Shown: positions 1-12,737, numbered from the stretch's first letter. The stretch: 64,000 bases of DNA from Acheta domesticus (GCA_031308135.1 JAHLJT010003656.1:69396984-69460983), one strand, 5' to 3'. Program-made: numbers and translations. The notes: generated by a model not told the origin, from the sequence alone.

Positions 1-1672
1 GTAAAATATTATATTCTTCTGTAAAGTAAAAGGTAAACTGTTTTGAATGTGTTTCACTTCCTAATTTTTGACCTCGTGAAAGTAAAATATCATTAAGAGG
101 GTAATGTGAGCGTATTGTGCAAACTTTAATTAAATTTTCTATGCGTTAAAGACAAGATATTGTATATTATGTTCTCAAGGTAATGCCAGTTGTTTACGAG
201 AATTGGAGAAAGTCAATGGTAACACGTTTCTGGTCCCTTGAAAAATCAGAATGTATTGAATAGAATCAATCGTAATAAATTCTTGTAATGAATTTCTGTT
301 TTCTTTGGAAAATTACTTCTAATGAAGGCAAATGTATGTTGAATTTTTGTAATTGTGTATTTTTTTAGCAATTATATTATTTCTAAAAGAAATATTTTTT
401 TTTACATATTTATTGTATTACTTAAAATCTCCATGCCCTGTTCCTGAAACCCTTATTCCAGTTTCTATTCATGTTTATATTGGGATATTACAAAATTAGT
501 ATGAATATTTATTTTGTTTTAATTCGTAGGACAAAATTGAACGACACTCTCCGTAATCGGCCGTTCCTTCCACATTTGGGTGCCGGAGTACTGAGAGAGT
601 TTGAAATTTGTTTAAACACATTACATTTTATTACTTCCAAAAACACTGTACAATCATTTACTAAGAAAATAAGGTGCTCATCCAACTTAATACTCACCAG
701 TAATGCTTCAACGCAGAAAGCAGTTACTGGTGCTTAGATTACCTCTGGTGAACTTATCTAAAATTTCAAGTTTCTGCTTGAGGTCTAGAGTAACGTGTTT
801 TTAGAAGCCATAGTACTGAACAGTACTGTAAGAAAGTAACAATATCGAATATGTATAGCATTGATTACCGTCTTTAACTAACACATTAGAGAGTTTTTGC
901 AAGTCGGAATTTGAAAAACGTAACGCCACAATTCTGCGGAGAATTACTGCCGCCATCAAATGACGGGATTTCGACTGATGGATCCCCTCATTCTCCCTGT
1001 TTTGTCGTCTACGACAAATGTGTTCATAACTCACACTATATGTAATTTTTTTCGCCACCTCGAAACACGAATTCAACACTAACGCACAATGAGCATGTAA
1101 GTACTGAAAAATGCAATATCAATAATACCAATATGATTTGAAGGAACTTAAAGGTTAATTTTTACTCAGTTTATTCTTGATTTATTTGAATAAACTTGAC
1201 GTAATTGTTTTGGATCTGAAGGTTATGTGTATATTGTTACCAAAAATTATTTATTGACAGGGCGTTATAACTCGTACATTTTCCAATGCTATTATAAACA
1301 AAGTTACAGGAAAGTTGCGGAGTTACTTGGTAAGACTATCTAGGAAGCTATAGTTTTTTTAAGATAAAGACGTGTAAAGACATAGCCGTATGATATAATC
1401 AGGTTTGTATTGTACATATTACTATCTTATAATCCTTAGGAAAGCAAAAATTTACTCAGAAGATACACATATGTTCAATAAAAGGTTTTAGGTCCTTTGA
1501 GAGGTTTTCAGTTCCAAGTTTAAGTATGATTTCGATTCGATGAAGTACGACTTGTCAAAACCCGTTTTTTCTGAAGATTCGTTTTTTTAAAAAAAATTTA
1601 TTACATCCTGTTCACAATGTGTTTTTCAGAGTATTGAAATTTACAATATGTAGACAGTCGTTATAGACAGTT
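1..1672. other. AT-rich intergenic stretch, nothing recognised
   Basis: No ORF longer than about 90 codons, no recognisable domain and no clear repeat structure was seen. The short open frames lack any motif and look like chance ORFs. Confidence 0.5.
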
Positions 1673-2013
1673 ACGGGCGGCGATGGTTTTACGGTTAGCG
1701 TACCGGACTGTTGTGCCCAAGTTTGCGGGTACAAACCCGATCGCAGCCGTGAATTTTTTAAGGGCGAAATCCTATGTACGCCTACCTTCGGAGGGGAAGT
1801 AAAGCCGTCTGTCCCATGTTAGTAGATTTGCTGCATGTAAAAGATCCTCAAGCCTAAATGACGCCTCTGACCTAAATTCAAAATCGCCTGTTTCGTCGCC
1901 CGAGGAATATCTTATTTTTCCGCTAGTTGGTGAAAGGAGCGTAGCGAAATGGTCAGACGGAAGAGCAGGCCTCATGACCTGAGTCGCGCCACGTAAAATA
2001 AGGCAATTCAATT
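1673..2013 (+). repeat. tRNA-derived SINE, family A, copy 1
   Basis: The head resembles a tRNA: an A-box-like stretch with GGTTAGCGTACCGG, and a B box close to GGGTTCAAACCC at about 1725-1738. The roughly 270-bp body matches the copy at 58.94-59.29 kb almost end to end; shared blocks include AGTAAAGCCG, GTAAAAGATCCTCAAGCC and GGAAGAGCAGGCCTCA. The tail is an ATTCA-type short repeat. SINEs of this kind are transcribed by RNA polymerase III and mobilised by a partner LINE. Copy 1 has a mutated B box (GGGTACAAACCC), so it is probably silent. Confidence 0.85.
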
Positions 2014-2539
2014 CACTAACAGCTCTTTAAGAGAATTTATGGAGGTAAATTTTAAGAATTATACAAATATTGTAAGGCTAAGAAAAATGGAAAAGAAGAC
2101 AAATAAATAAAATTACGGAGGATGAAATTTATCTTTAGGAAATTTGGAATTAATTCTACGAGAAAAGGGATAAGTTTTACCCAGATAAAAAATGTGCATG
2201 ATGTAATGAAGGAAGAGTGTTAAAAAATTTGAGGCTGTAATTTTTAATCAAATCATGGATTGTAGGGAGATTAGTAGAATTTTTCTAAAGAATTTGTTTT
2301 GAGTAATTTGAAGTTTTTGTATATTTGATTTAGCTGCGTTTGACTATATTGGACGAGCATGTAGGTCTAATAATTGAAGTGTATATTAGTTTGGCATTTT
2401 TAACATGGAAAGTTGAGTTATTATTGATAAGAGAATTAAATTTATGTATTTTAATGATGGTTTTTTCTGTAATTTTTTTAATATTAATTTTCCAGTTGTT
2501 TTGTGTCTAAATGGAGACCTAAATATTTGATAGACGAAG

Positions 2540-3606
2540 AGTGCAATTAGCACTATCCGTTACAAAAGTTTCAAGAAAAAAATTGCAGCCATATACGAGA
2601 AAATGGCGTTTAAGCGTTTCTGAAAATGCCGAAATTGGAGCTACTTTTCACAGAAAACGGTAGTGTTTTCGAGAAACTTTACTTGACATTATTTAAAGCA
2701 CTTGTACTCGTAAATATAATAATGTAAAAAAATCGCCGATAATGTAAATATTAACGACGTGAGAGACAAGTAAAAAAATTTACTTTTGTAATTTTTGAAG
2801 AAACCAACCGATAGACCAAAATGGATTTTATGTCATTGATAGAGCGCATTTACCACTATCCCTACCAAAAGTTTAAAGAAAAAATTTGGAGCCGTTTTTG
2901 AGAAAATCTTGTTTTTTTAATTTTTTAAAATTGCACATATTGCACGAAAACTACCAAAATTTTGAAAAACATTCACATGACCTTTATTAAAGAACTCAAC
3001 ATACAGAACAAATTTTATTTGAAGAAAAAATCTTTATCTTCAATTTTGTAATTGGAGAAAGACGCCGAAAAAAAGTCCAACTTTCACAATTTTCGAAAAT
3101 TCGGAGTTATACGTGAAAATCGGACCTATGCCATGTTAATAAGTGTATTTTACTCTATTCATACAAGAAATTTAAAGAAAAAATTTGGAGCCGTTTTTGA
3201 GAAAATTTTAGAAAATCCCCGGGGGGCTTCATATAAAGTACCCGCAAATTTTGAAGAATCTTTTTCAAAATCTCAAACCTTTGACTAGAATCAGATCGAC
3301 CGGGGACTATCCATTTTGGAAGAAATCGTACGTATGGTTTAGGCGCTAGCAGTGTTCACAGACGGACGTTTTCCTTTCAATTGGGTTTTCGGTATCAAGG
3401 ATCTAGAAAACAGGGTTTCTGGCTACACCACGTGTTAGGGGATTTTTTTTTTCTTAATTTAGCAACTGGTTTTATCCACTTATTCGTTTTCATGGCCCGA
3501 CAATTAATTTTTTTCCGCCGAAAATTGGCCATTTTTTCGCGCAGCATTACATAACTTTCCCTATACTACGTATATCACTCCGTGTATACGTACGTATACG
3601 GGAAAG
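2540..3606 (+). repeat. Hairpin-ended repeat family H, copy 1
   Basis: An AT-rich body carries a unit repeated three times at about 300-bp spacing (TTTGGAGCCGTTTTTGAGAA or variants near 2582, 2885 and 3183). A conserved right third follows: ACGGACG near 3362, GGTATCAAGGATC near 3391, CTACACCACGTGTTAG near 3422, GGCCCGACAAT near 3494 and CGCGCAGCATTACATAAC near 3537. It ends in a hairpin that starts CTTTCCC and closes GGGAAAG at 3606. The left boundary is not resolved and the terminal GGTGCTA module of other copies is not visible here. No protein is encoded. Confidence 0.75.
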
Positions 3607-4291
3607 TAATAACTAATATTGATGTACAATCCTCCACCTGAAGAAAATAGACCCTTTTTCTTATTCGGTAGTGTATTTTATGATATCTATTCGTCTGGTA
3701 ACCACAATTTTACATCGTATTTCAGTTTGTATGTCCTTCTTAGGCGGCCATTTTGAGTGACTGCTCAGGCCTTGTAAGTCTAGGTGGTGCATTAACTCAC
3801 CCCAAAACAAATTTCCCCGTTAAGATATTGAATAATGTTTTCGAACTTGAATAACACTACGTTGCTTTAAAAGCATGAACCTCCCAAAGGTCGCCTCAAA
3901 GTCATTTTTCTCAATAACTTAAATCCGGATAAAAACTAAAATTTCCACGTACCATCGTCGTTCGATGTGATCTTCTCCCTGGCTATCATAAGACAAGCTT
4001 GCAAGCTTACTGCGTCTCCGCCAAGCACGAATTCTCAAAGCCACCTTCACGTTTATTCCGTCTCATTAGGATTAGGCCTTGGAGAGACATGTTTAATATA
4101 ATTGGTATAGAGCAAAGAATCCCTACGTTTGTTGACAACGTCTACTCTTTAGTTCTGAATGTTCAAATACGTCTGTTTTCCCTCGTAATTTTCGTGACAA
4201 AAATGTCTTTGGTCTTTTGGTAAATCGCAATATCTATAATTGTTTAATATATTAATATTTTCGGCAATGGGTACACTTATGAGGCAATATA
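3607..4291. other. Intergenic, no gene seen
   Basis: AT-rich sequence with only short motif-free ORFs. The last TA (4290-4291) is the target dinucleotide of the mariner that follows. Confidence 0.5.
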
Positions 4292-5212
4292 CGAGGATCG
4301 TTCCGAAAGTAATGCCTCCCATTTTTTTTACGTAGGCGTATGATCTCAAAAACGAATGTGAGCGGTGCCATAGTGAAATATGAACTCTCTCGTTTAAGTT
4401 CGTTAAGATAGAAGCATAGTTACAGAACGCTAAAATGGCGTCTAGCCGGAACGCGCGTCAAAAGCAGAAATGTGTGACTGAATTTATCACTTCCCAGGAA
4501 ATTGCACGCATCGACATCACCAGTCACTTGCTGAACTTTTACGGGAACGATACAGTGGATGTTACTACAATGTGGCGACAATGGGTGGTGCGTTTCAGCG
4601 GTAGTGACAGCGACGTGAATGACAAACCACGTTGCTGTCATCCACGCACAGCTGCCACACCACGGAATGATGGAGCGCCTCGTTCAGTTCTTCCGCGTGA
4701 ATAGGTTCATGGGGGGGGTATATGGTGCTGGATAACTGCGTATGGCGCTGGAAATTGCAATGCATTAGAGGTAACGTTGAGTAAATTGAGTTGCCGAAAA
4801 TTGTGCGCAAGGTGTGTCCCGCGATCACTCACACAGGAACACCAACACCACCGAAAGGAACGTTTTGAGGTGGTTTCGACCCAATACGAAGCTGAAGGTG
4901 GCGGTTTTCTGGATTGAATAATCACTGATTACGAGATTACCATTATGAGTAAGAAGTAAAACGACAACCATCGAATGACACCATAAGAATTCCCCGTACA
5001 GGTCAACTCGGCTGGTACAGACTTTTACCAGCATGGCATGCAGGCTCTTGTTCATCGGTTAATAAAATGTGTAGAAAAAAAGGGGGACTATATTGAAAAA
5101 TAGTTTTGTGTTCAAAAAGCTCTGTTCTAACTCATTGTATTAAGTTTGTTTTTTTATTTACTGTAGTTGTCATACAAATAAATAGGAGGCATTACTTTCG
5201 GAACGACCTACG
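4292..5212 (+). mobile_element. mariner element, internally deleted copy
   Basis: Terminal inverted repeats match closely: the left end contains TCGTTCCGAAAGTAATGCCT from 4299, and its reverse complement lies near 5185-5206. TA dinucleotides flank both ends (4290-4291 and 5213-5214), as expected for Tc1/mariner. At 921 bp it is about 400 bp shorter than a full mariner such as the one at 22.5 kb. The transposase remnant is described separately. Confidence 0.92.
4435..5102 (+). pseudogene. mariner transposase pseudogene
   Basis: The first frame (4435-4704) starts MASSRNARQKQKCVTEF and covers the N-terminal helix-turn-helix region, including a degraded form of the DKPRSGRP-type linker. Beyond about 4640 the frame decays. 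A degraded first-catalytic-aspartate region is recognisable near 4905-4985 (remnants of FLDxI and HYE). The C-terminal end lies at about 5027-5102 and closes with GDYIEK before the stop. The HDN and SPDLAP segments with the second and third catalytic aspartates are missing, so the copy cannot encode an active DDE enzyme. It belongs to a different mariner lineage from the 22.5-kb copy, judged by N-terminal sequence and TIR. Cut-and-paste transposition at TA is known for the family. Confidence 0.85.
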
Positions 5213-5213
5213 T

Positions 5214-6015
5214 ATTAATATTTTCGGCAACTGACTGTGACAATAAAAACATCCTCTCCTGTATTATTTCAGTAGTATACCTTTGGGTTCCGGCTCTCAC
5301 ACGCAACCAATCTTTATAAATGAGGGCTCTAAAGAAAGAGAATTTCACGTAGACTTGACGAATTCCACTTTGACTTTAAAAATATGGATGATTTCTTTAA
5401 AAAAAACTCATCGAAATATTCATGTAAAATGCAACCCGCATCACATGTCAACCTATATCGGCAAATAACTCATAAACAAAGCGTTTTAGAGCCTTAAAAA
5501 GGAAAATTGTGAGGCCCTGGCCTCAAAGAAGCGTTTTTCACATCATAAACTATAAGACGAGATATTCTTCGATCCATTCAATTAACTTTTTGGTTCCACG
5601 CTGCAATACTATCAAGGCCATCTCAATATTTCAGCCCTTCCTGCTGGTAGCAATTTTTGTGGCGATACGCTTAGAAGGCTTAGATTCGACAATATTTACG
5701 CTTTCTGTTAACACCATAGTTTGTGCAGTCTGACGAGGTTTATTGGCATAATCATTAATTCAAGATTTGCTCTCCAGCAACAACTAGAAGTACTATTATA
5801 GTTGCTTGATACCTACACCTATGAAGATTGTTTCTTATGCATAAGAAATGCGTGTAGTGAAACTATTCAATTAACGTTTTTTCATGGTGTATAGGTAGTG
5901 TACTTAATTGTGGAGGTATGTGGGTGTTCCGTGAAGAGTGAAGACTGTGTTTTACCTGTACCAATATTTTTGTTATCATTCAATGAAATTTTCAAGTCAA
6001 CGGGTTCAGACACGC
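5214..6015. other. Intergenic, nothing recognised
   Basis: Short ORFs (61 and 74 codons) without motifs. The first 17 bp duplicate sequence on the other side of the mariner (see findings). Confidence 0.45.
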
Positions 6016-6019
6016 AGCT

Positions 6020-6365
6020 TTCTGAAAAGTAAAAAGCTAATATTTTTGTGACTATCACGAAAAACTAAAACCTAACTGACAAAGAATATTGAATAATTAC
6101 TTCAAATGTCTTTAAGTAAGTGTTGGGAATTGTTTCAAGCAAATTCTCCATGATATTGAATAAATATTTATTGAAAATTTCTTTTACACATTAATTGCAT
6201 TGTTTTTTATTTTATTTGTAATTGTGCTAGTACATTGCAAGTTACCTTTATAGATTTTAAACAAATAAACACGTTTCGTTAACGACTTTCCCTCTTAGAA
6301 TGAAAATAGAAGGATAGGGATGAGTGTGGGGTCTAACATGCGAGAGTTCTCGCACGGGTACGCAG
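6020..6365 (+). mobile_element. Helitron 3' end, degraded copy
   Basis: This segment aligns with 7050-7328, with shared blocks TTGAATAAA, TTGCATTGTT and ACATGCGAGAGTTCTCGCA. The terminal hairpin at about 6339-6355 has a one-base mismatch at its base, and the expected terminal CTAG has become CAG. The 5' end of the element and any Rep/helicase coding sequence are not visible, so it is probably non-autonomous or truncated. Confidence 0.6.
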
Positions 6366-7049
6366 ATGTAATGGGGGAAAACTTGAAGAACACAAAGAAC
6401 AAATTTTTTAAAGTAGCTCAAGTAAAATAGCTTGAAATAAATGGAAAACAAAAATCAAAACGCGCTAGCCCACAATACTACGTGATTAAATAAAAAAAAC
6501 AAACTAAATTTAAAATTATAGAAAGAATAGTGCAAGTCACCCGACAACTGCCAATGATCGCAGTCCAAACGCACGATTTAAATGTTGGCGGTATCTGGAA
6601 GTATGTACCCCAACGCCGTGCTGCAAACTCATATTGTAAATAAATCACCACTTAATATTAAACTCAAGGTGCCGGTTCGTTAAGATATTAAAAATGCAAA
6701 CATCCTTTGAGCAACATTCCCATGTACCGAAGTGGGCTTACCATTGCCTACTAAATTGTTTCTAATGGTAACAAATGGTATTTAGTACTCAAAGGTGAAA
6801 ACATTAGTTTGATTATTTTTTGGCTCGGAATTACTTTTCTTGAGGTCCGTAAGGACGCAGAAAATTAAAACTTTTTAGTATACAAATAATTTTTTCAATT
6901 TTCTCACCCTGGCAAGCTGGCACCCTGACTCGGTTCTTCATAACATATCAAGGAAAGTTAAATAATATTGCAATGAGTAGGTCTGTTCTTGCCCGATCCG
7001 GTATTTTCGCACAACTTTACTTGGCTTTCTCAAGAGTAAAAACCTTTTC

Positions 7050-7328
7050 TATTATTTGACTTTCAAGGAAAGCGAAAAGCTAACTCTCAAGGAAGATTGA
7101 AAATTTTTTTCAAATGTTTTTAAAGAAGTATGAATTGTTCCAAGAACTTCTCTCTATAACGTTGAATAAACTTTAATTGAAAATTTGTTTCAAACATCAT
7201 TTGCATTGTTATTTTGTTTGATATTTTGTAAGTACATTAGTAGTTCCTCTCCTTTATGGAAAGGATAGACAAATGGATAGGGAAAGAGTGGGATTTAACA
7301 TGCGAGAGTTCTCGCATGGGTACGCTAG
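7050..7328 (+). mobile_element. Helitron 3' end with intact hairpin and CTAG
   Basis: A perfect 8-bp stem (ATGCGAGA and TCTCGCAT at 7300-7317) is followed seven bases later by CTAG at 7325-7328, and the next base is T. Helitrons end in CTRR about 10-12 bp after a short hairpin and insert between A and T; all three features are met. The left boundary is set only by alignment with the copy near 6.0-6.37 kb, so the 5' end is unknown. No RepHel protein is encoded here. Confidence 0.75.
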
Positions 7329-7364
7329 TATTTATTATAAATGTTTATAATATCTCAAACATAT

Positions 7365-7878
7365 TGTGGCGTCATACAGGTTGCAATAACACACAGACGA
7401 GAGTGGGTTAACTTATTGCTGGTTTATTAATGATTGAAACCACCACCGAATAAACCTTGTGTACGATCGTTGATTAAAGAAATAAATCGACCCCACTTCT
7501 AGGAGTGAAATAAATTCTACGGCTACCACACCTCTACTTAACTATCAAATGAACCCGATCGTGTGAAACACCGCAGAATTCCTACACGCCGCCTCACTCG
7601 AGTCTCACTGCCTCACGACAAATACATTGCCGGCCCTAGCCTCCGCACCCGCGGTCTGCGCCCTCACCGGGCGGCTGCCTCCGAACTGCACAAGTCGACT
7701 GCCTGAAGCGAAAAGGAGCCGGTGGAGCGTCGCAGCGCCCTAGCTAGGCTCGTAGCACCCTCTCACTCTGAGCTTTTCCACTCCGTCACATCCTGTCGGC
7801 GAGCGCCTGGTCCTGAGCGTCTCTCCTATGCCACACGGTCGCCCTGTTGTCATATCTATGTTTGCACACGACGCTACA
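7365..7878 (-). mobile_element. Putative solo LTR (minus orientation)
   Basis: The 514-bp block starts TGTGGCGTC and ends GACGCTACA, so it has TG...CA termini with an imperfect 9-bp inverted repeat. Read on the minus strand, AATAAA (7423-7428) lies about 60 bp before the LTR end, a normal polyadenylation layout. The middle is GC-rich, unlike the flanks. There is no partner LTR, primer-binding site or gag/pol nearby, which fits recombination to a solo LTR. No clear 4-6 bp target duplication was found, which lowers confidence. The short ORF at 7722-7928 crosses the LTR boundary and is likely chance. Confidence 0.55.
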
Positions 7879-9140
7879 AAATGTTTTTGCACATATTTTT
7901 GAGAAGTGAAAAACTAGCGTTTTTTTGACAAGCTGTAGCTCGCTTCGTAATCGGTTTTGAAAACCATTTTTATATAAACGTTGTTGGAAATTTTATCTTC
8001 TTTAAGAGTTATTTGAATAACGTTTCTACGGGACTTAAGGTTAAAGATCAATACAGGAAAAAAACAGAACAAGTTAAAAAAACACTGTTTTTCGGGCCTC
8101 TAGGAGTTAGCACAGGGTCTAGGAGGTCGAAAACTTGGTGTTTTATCTAGTGCCAGAGTGCATTCAATATACCCAAAGAAAAAGTTTTTATGACCTTTTT
8201 CCTCCTTTTTCAGTACCTGCCGACTGGACTAGATTGTGAATTATTTTCTTTTTAAATAAGGAGTCTGTTCAAGTACTTTTTAACTGTTTCCATTAAAATA
8301 TACATGTAACATCCATCCTTGTACCTGATTTCTTTATTTTAAAAATATTTATTGCGTCTTACAGTACGTTTTTAAAATAGCCTAGATTTTATCATATATA
8401 AGAAGAAAAATAAGTGAAAAACCAGTAGCTACTACCAAAGTACCAACCTCTCTGACATTTAGCACAAAGTTCTTCTCTATGGCGACAGGCGTTTCTCGAT
8501 TCCTGAATAAAAATATTCTCTTAAATCAGTTTAGATTTCTGTTGCTTCGAATCACACAGGTCGCCTGCGACACCACCACACACATAACACTTGTGTGATG
8601 CGGGTTGCAGGTAAGCTTCAGAATTGTATTCTGCGATTAAGAACAAACAGGTATACATTTTTCGTGGGTTATATCCGGAGATGACGGGCAATGCACTTGC
8701 TATCGACTCTTAATTTGAAGCCTTTCAAAATATTGACGATATACAGTCGTCTACTTGCTTATATTTTTTGCATAAAGTTCAAAAATTTTCAGCAGGTCCA
8801 TCGTACGGATGTTGATTTTCGTAATATTGATGAACACATCAATAAGAATGTTCTATTCTACTTTTGTGTGAGAAAACAATTGAATCGATAGAGAATTGAG
8901 ATAGATCAATTAAAGCGTAATTGGCTCGGTTGGCTGATATGACGCTAGAAATTGAAAGTCATCCGCGTGCATTAACATTAAGGTTTATAGATACGAGACC
9001 TCATCCGAGATTTTGTTGACCGGGAAAACTAGACGTCTCAGAAACTAAGTATATTATTTTGGAGCTTGTAGGCTCTGGCTTTGAATTAAAGGATTTTGCT
9101 TTCGTTGTAGTCAGGGCTGACCCGCAGTGTAGCGCTTAGC
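7879..9140. other. Intergenic, no gene seen
   Basis: AT-rich sequence with short chance ORFs only. Confidence 0.4.
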
Positions 9141-9144
9141 CTGC

Positions 9145-9250
9145 TGTCATTCGCCTGATATTGATAAGAGAAACCAGGGAAAATACCTATCAGAATATCC
9201 GACCCCTAGATTTATTCAGACAGCGATTGAATTCGATTTAGGTAGTAAGC
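9145..9250 (-). repeat. SINE-B fragment (old)
   Basis: The strand shown contains diverged versions of the SINE-B blocks ATTCGCCTGGTGTTGATC, then CAGACAGCGACTGAATTCGA. Only about 105 bp of the minus-strand element is recognisable, so this is an old, truncated copy. Confidence 0.7.
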
Positions 9251-12200
9251 GTAAAAAAACTGCCACTCTCTGAACTCGAATTCTATACGCTCCCTGTGAG
9301 ATACGCTGCAATGGCAACGGTTTACTCTGAGCCATTTCAGCCAGTGAATATGTTGTGGGTCCTCGGCATTTGAATTTGCGGAACGTTTTTTGGAGTTCTC
9401 CTGCTTCCCCTACCTCTCAGTTCACCATTGCTCCATAATCATGTTCCATATCTTCAACATTATTGTCATTGCCACCTCATGTATAAGCTTGAACAGCACA
9501 TTTGCTGCCGGCCGTTAGGTCAGGTATACTATCCCTTTTTTGGAATAATACTAATATAATTTACTTGCACTACCAGTTTAGTGTATTCGCATGACAAACT
9601 AAACTTCTTATGAGCGCAGGAACTTAACTTCTTTAATTAACGTGCTAGTAAAAATTAGAGCGATTAATGAGCGAAAATGAAAAGTGTACAGTTTTGCGTA
9701 GTTCTCCAAACCATATCTCGTTTATACATTTCTTTTCATACTTGTATTTACTCATAATAAAGTTTATCACATTGCTAGTTAATTTATTATGTGAATTGAG
9801 GGAAACTTCTTGCCGGTCATAATATTTTGGTTAATAGGAGGCATATTTTTATGAACATTGATACTATTTTATTTACAGAAAATAGTCTCAGTTATACTTT
9901 ACATACAAATGTGACATATATTACAATTATAAAATATATTAAATATTAAAATGCAATTATACCTGACATTCAAACACATGGCCATTGTAAAAAGAAGAAA
10001 GAGCGAATAAAAAAATGTTACTGTTTTGTTTGAAACAAATCTACAAATGGGAAATTTATCTAATATTTTTCTTCTTTACACAACATTGTAGGGAGAATAA
10101 GAATTGAAATGAACTCAATAATACAATATCGAATTTTTTGTTTGAAACCCTATTTTTCATTTCGCTTACACATTAGGTTTAAAATCTATCAGTGCCAAAG
10201 ATTGTTAAGATTGGAGTAAGTAGTGAGGGGATACACGCTATTTTGTACGCAAAAATCCGGATGACTTTCTTGGAGGATGGAAGTAAATGTCACGCATAAC
10301 TCTATCAAATTAGACGCTTTTGAGCTGAATTAGATAGGTGTAAGATCTAGTTGGAGAGATCCGGAGATCAATATATTTTAATTTTGGGAGATTCTTCGCA
10401 TGAAGCCCCGTGACATTTTCAAATTTGTCTGGAAAATGCCGGCAATTTTTTTCTTTCAATTGCTTTGTTGGAATAGAAGACGAAGCGTTTATAAAAATTG
10501 TTTAGTTTCGATTTCCATTAACATTAACATTAACATTCGAAATTTTGAAAATTGTCAGAGTTCAAATATTTTTGTAAACAAGTAACATGTGATACTGTGA
10601 CGACTCACATGGACATGCCGAAAAAGTCAGTTGGAATATTTTACTAAAGAAAAATATGGCATTGTCAAACGTAGTGACAAACGACGGCGCGGGGGCGTAG
10701 GAAATTTTTGTATGCTAATTAAGCCAACGTTGCAAATTTAGTGAAAATTCGAGCAGACAACAAGCAATATTTATTTTCATAAATAAGGATATTTTAAGTT
10801 GTGATATGCTAATGAGCAATAGAGTCGAGAATTATCTAAATTTTACAAAATTGTAATAATTTTAATTGACGTCCATGGACAAGTGAATGGCTTACACATC
10901 ATGTACGTAATGGTGCAAGCCATAGCAGAACAGTTTTTAAGTGGTTAAGGAGGCGGGATGCTCGAATAAATTGCACAAGTAATTTATTTAAATATTGTGA
11001 GCGAATATATGTTGGAATAAGGAAGAAAACGCAATTTTCTCCACGAAACAATGCTTGGGACAAAAGACAAAAGAGACAATGTGTTGTTTTCCGAGCTTTC
11101 GGGGTGAACGCAAGCAGCTAGTGTACCACACGACGTACGGATTTCGTAGAGGACGGTACGTGTTAAGAAGGTGTGGAGACTCGAACGGAGGCGTTTAGAT
11201 TGTGTCGAGGTTTTATTAGTGAAGTGAACGATGGAAATCACGAAAATTTTGTGATGGAGATCCAGACCTGTAGAAATCGAGATGATGGAAGCTGGTTTGA
11301 CTGGTGACGTGGTGTCCAGCGTTGCCGAAACTTCAAAAGGGAAGTGTTTTCATTTTTTTTCCACTGACAGTCGGCACAACGTATGTATCAGAGTATGGAC
11401 AACGTATGTCCGTAAGAAGGCCAAGTTAAGTGTTTTTGAGAAACAAAAGAAAGAACTAATAATTCTTAACAGTAATCGTAAAATGGCCATGGTTGAAGGG
11501 AATGCGCGCCGTATGAATGAGTATTTGAATGTTAAGTGTGTGTGATGTAAATATTTTAAATATTAGTTTTGTGTTGTCTCGTCTGCTGTTTATGTTTAAA
11601 GGGTATTTTTTATTATATGTGTTTTATTAACGATATCATTGGTGAGAGGTGGCAACGATGCTAGTAATATTTAATGAATAAACCCAATATACCGATTGAT
11701 GGTGGCTTTGATATAAGAATTCTCGTTTTCTTTATTTTTTGCTACAAATTAATACCTGCAATTACGATTAATACCATATCCTGTACGGGCTGCTTCGCCC
11801 CCCACGATCCTAAAAAAATTCTGTAAACGGTTCAGGGTGGTATAGTTTATTCTACTAAAATGTAGAAAGACGACCGTAAAATGTTTCACACTTCAAAAAA
11901 TGTATAATTGTGAAAACACATTTAATTTTGTTATTGATTGCACAAGAAATAGTTTTGTAAAAATTCAACTCAAACTCTAGGGGAATGTTAAAATTATTCA
12001 AAATCCGAGCTAATCAACTAATGATTCATTAAAGTAATCAATTTTATATACGTTTATCGTACTTCAATAAATGGCTCCTTCACTTATTACTAGTAACTTT
12101 CATTGTTTTACGAGATGAAATGTCGGAGTGGAGAATATCACAATTTATGGAGCAACTGTTGAAATATTGTAGGAAAATGAGTAAATACTAGTGAAATACA

Positions 12201-12737
12201 TGGATATAAAATCTAGAATTATCCCAAACAAATGGACTTGGGCTGCGAGTTTTCTTCTTTCTGAATAACCGAAAAAATCATATGAAAATAAAACCCCACA
12301 CTTAATAGTTAGACGCTAACTGCCAGGCTTCATGTTTTAAAGGAATGATGTCTTTGTAAATTCAACACGAAACATTGAATAATTAACAACCTTAAAAACA
12401 TTAGGCCACTGTGAATACTTTCCTCTTCCCCCTTCTCGAAACATCTCCCCTTTAAGGCACCATTTCTCTTTTTGATTCTTTTTTGGAGAAGTTTTATTTT
12501 GAATGGTAAATGTCGACAATTTTGAAAAATATTGTAAAGGCTAAGAGTGACACGATACGACCTGTAAGTGCCAGTACAACAAAAAACATTCGCATCGTAT
12601 TCACGGGCTGAAGGCAAAGATAAGAATAAAGAACGAAATTGTCATCGCTGGTATTCGTGACGTTTAGTTATAATCTTCTCCATACTTACACAACAATAAC
12701 CCACATTTCATTTTAAGACACAGAATTTGGTTTTATA
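9251..12737. other. Intergenic, no gene recognised
   Basis: Contains several 60-95 codon ORFs (for example 11282-11545 plus and 12330-12617 minus) with no recognisable domain. A short ATTAAC tandem repeat lies near 10515-10535. Nothing else is supported. Confidence 0.4.
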
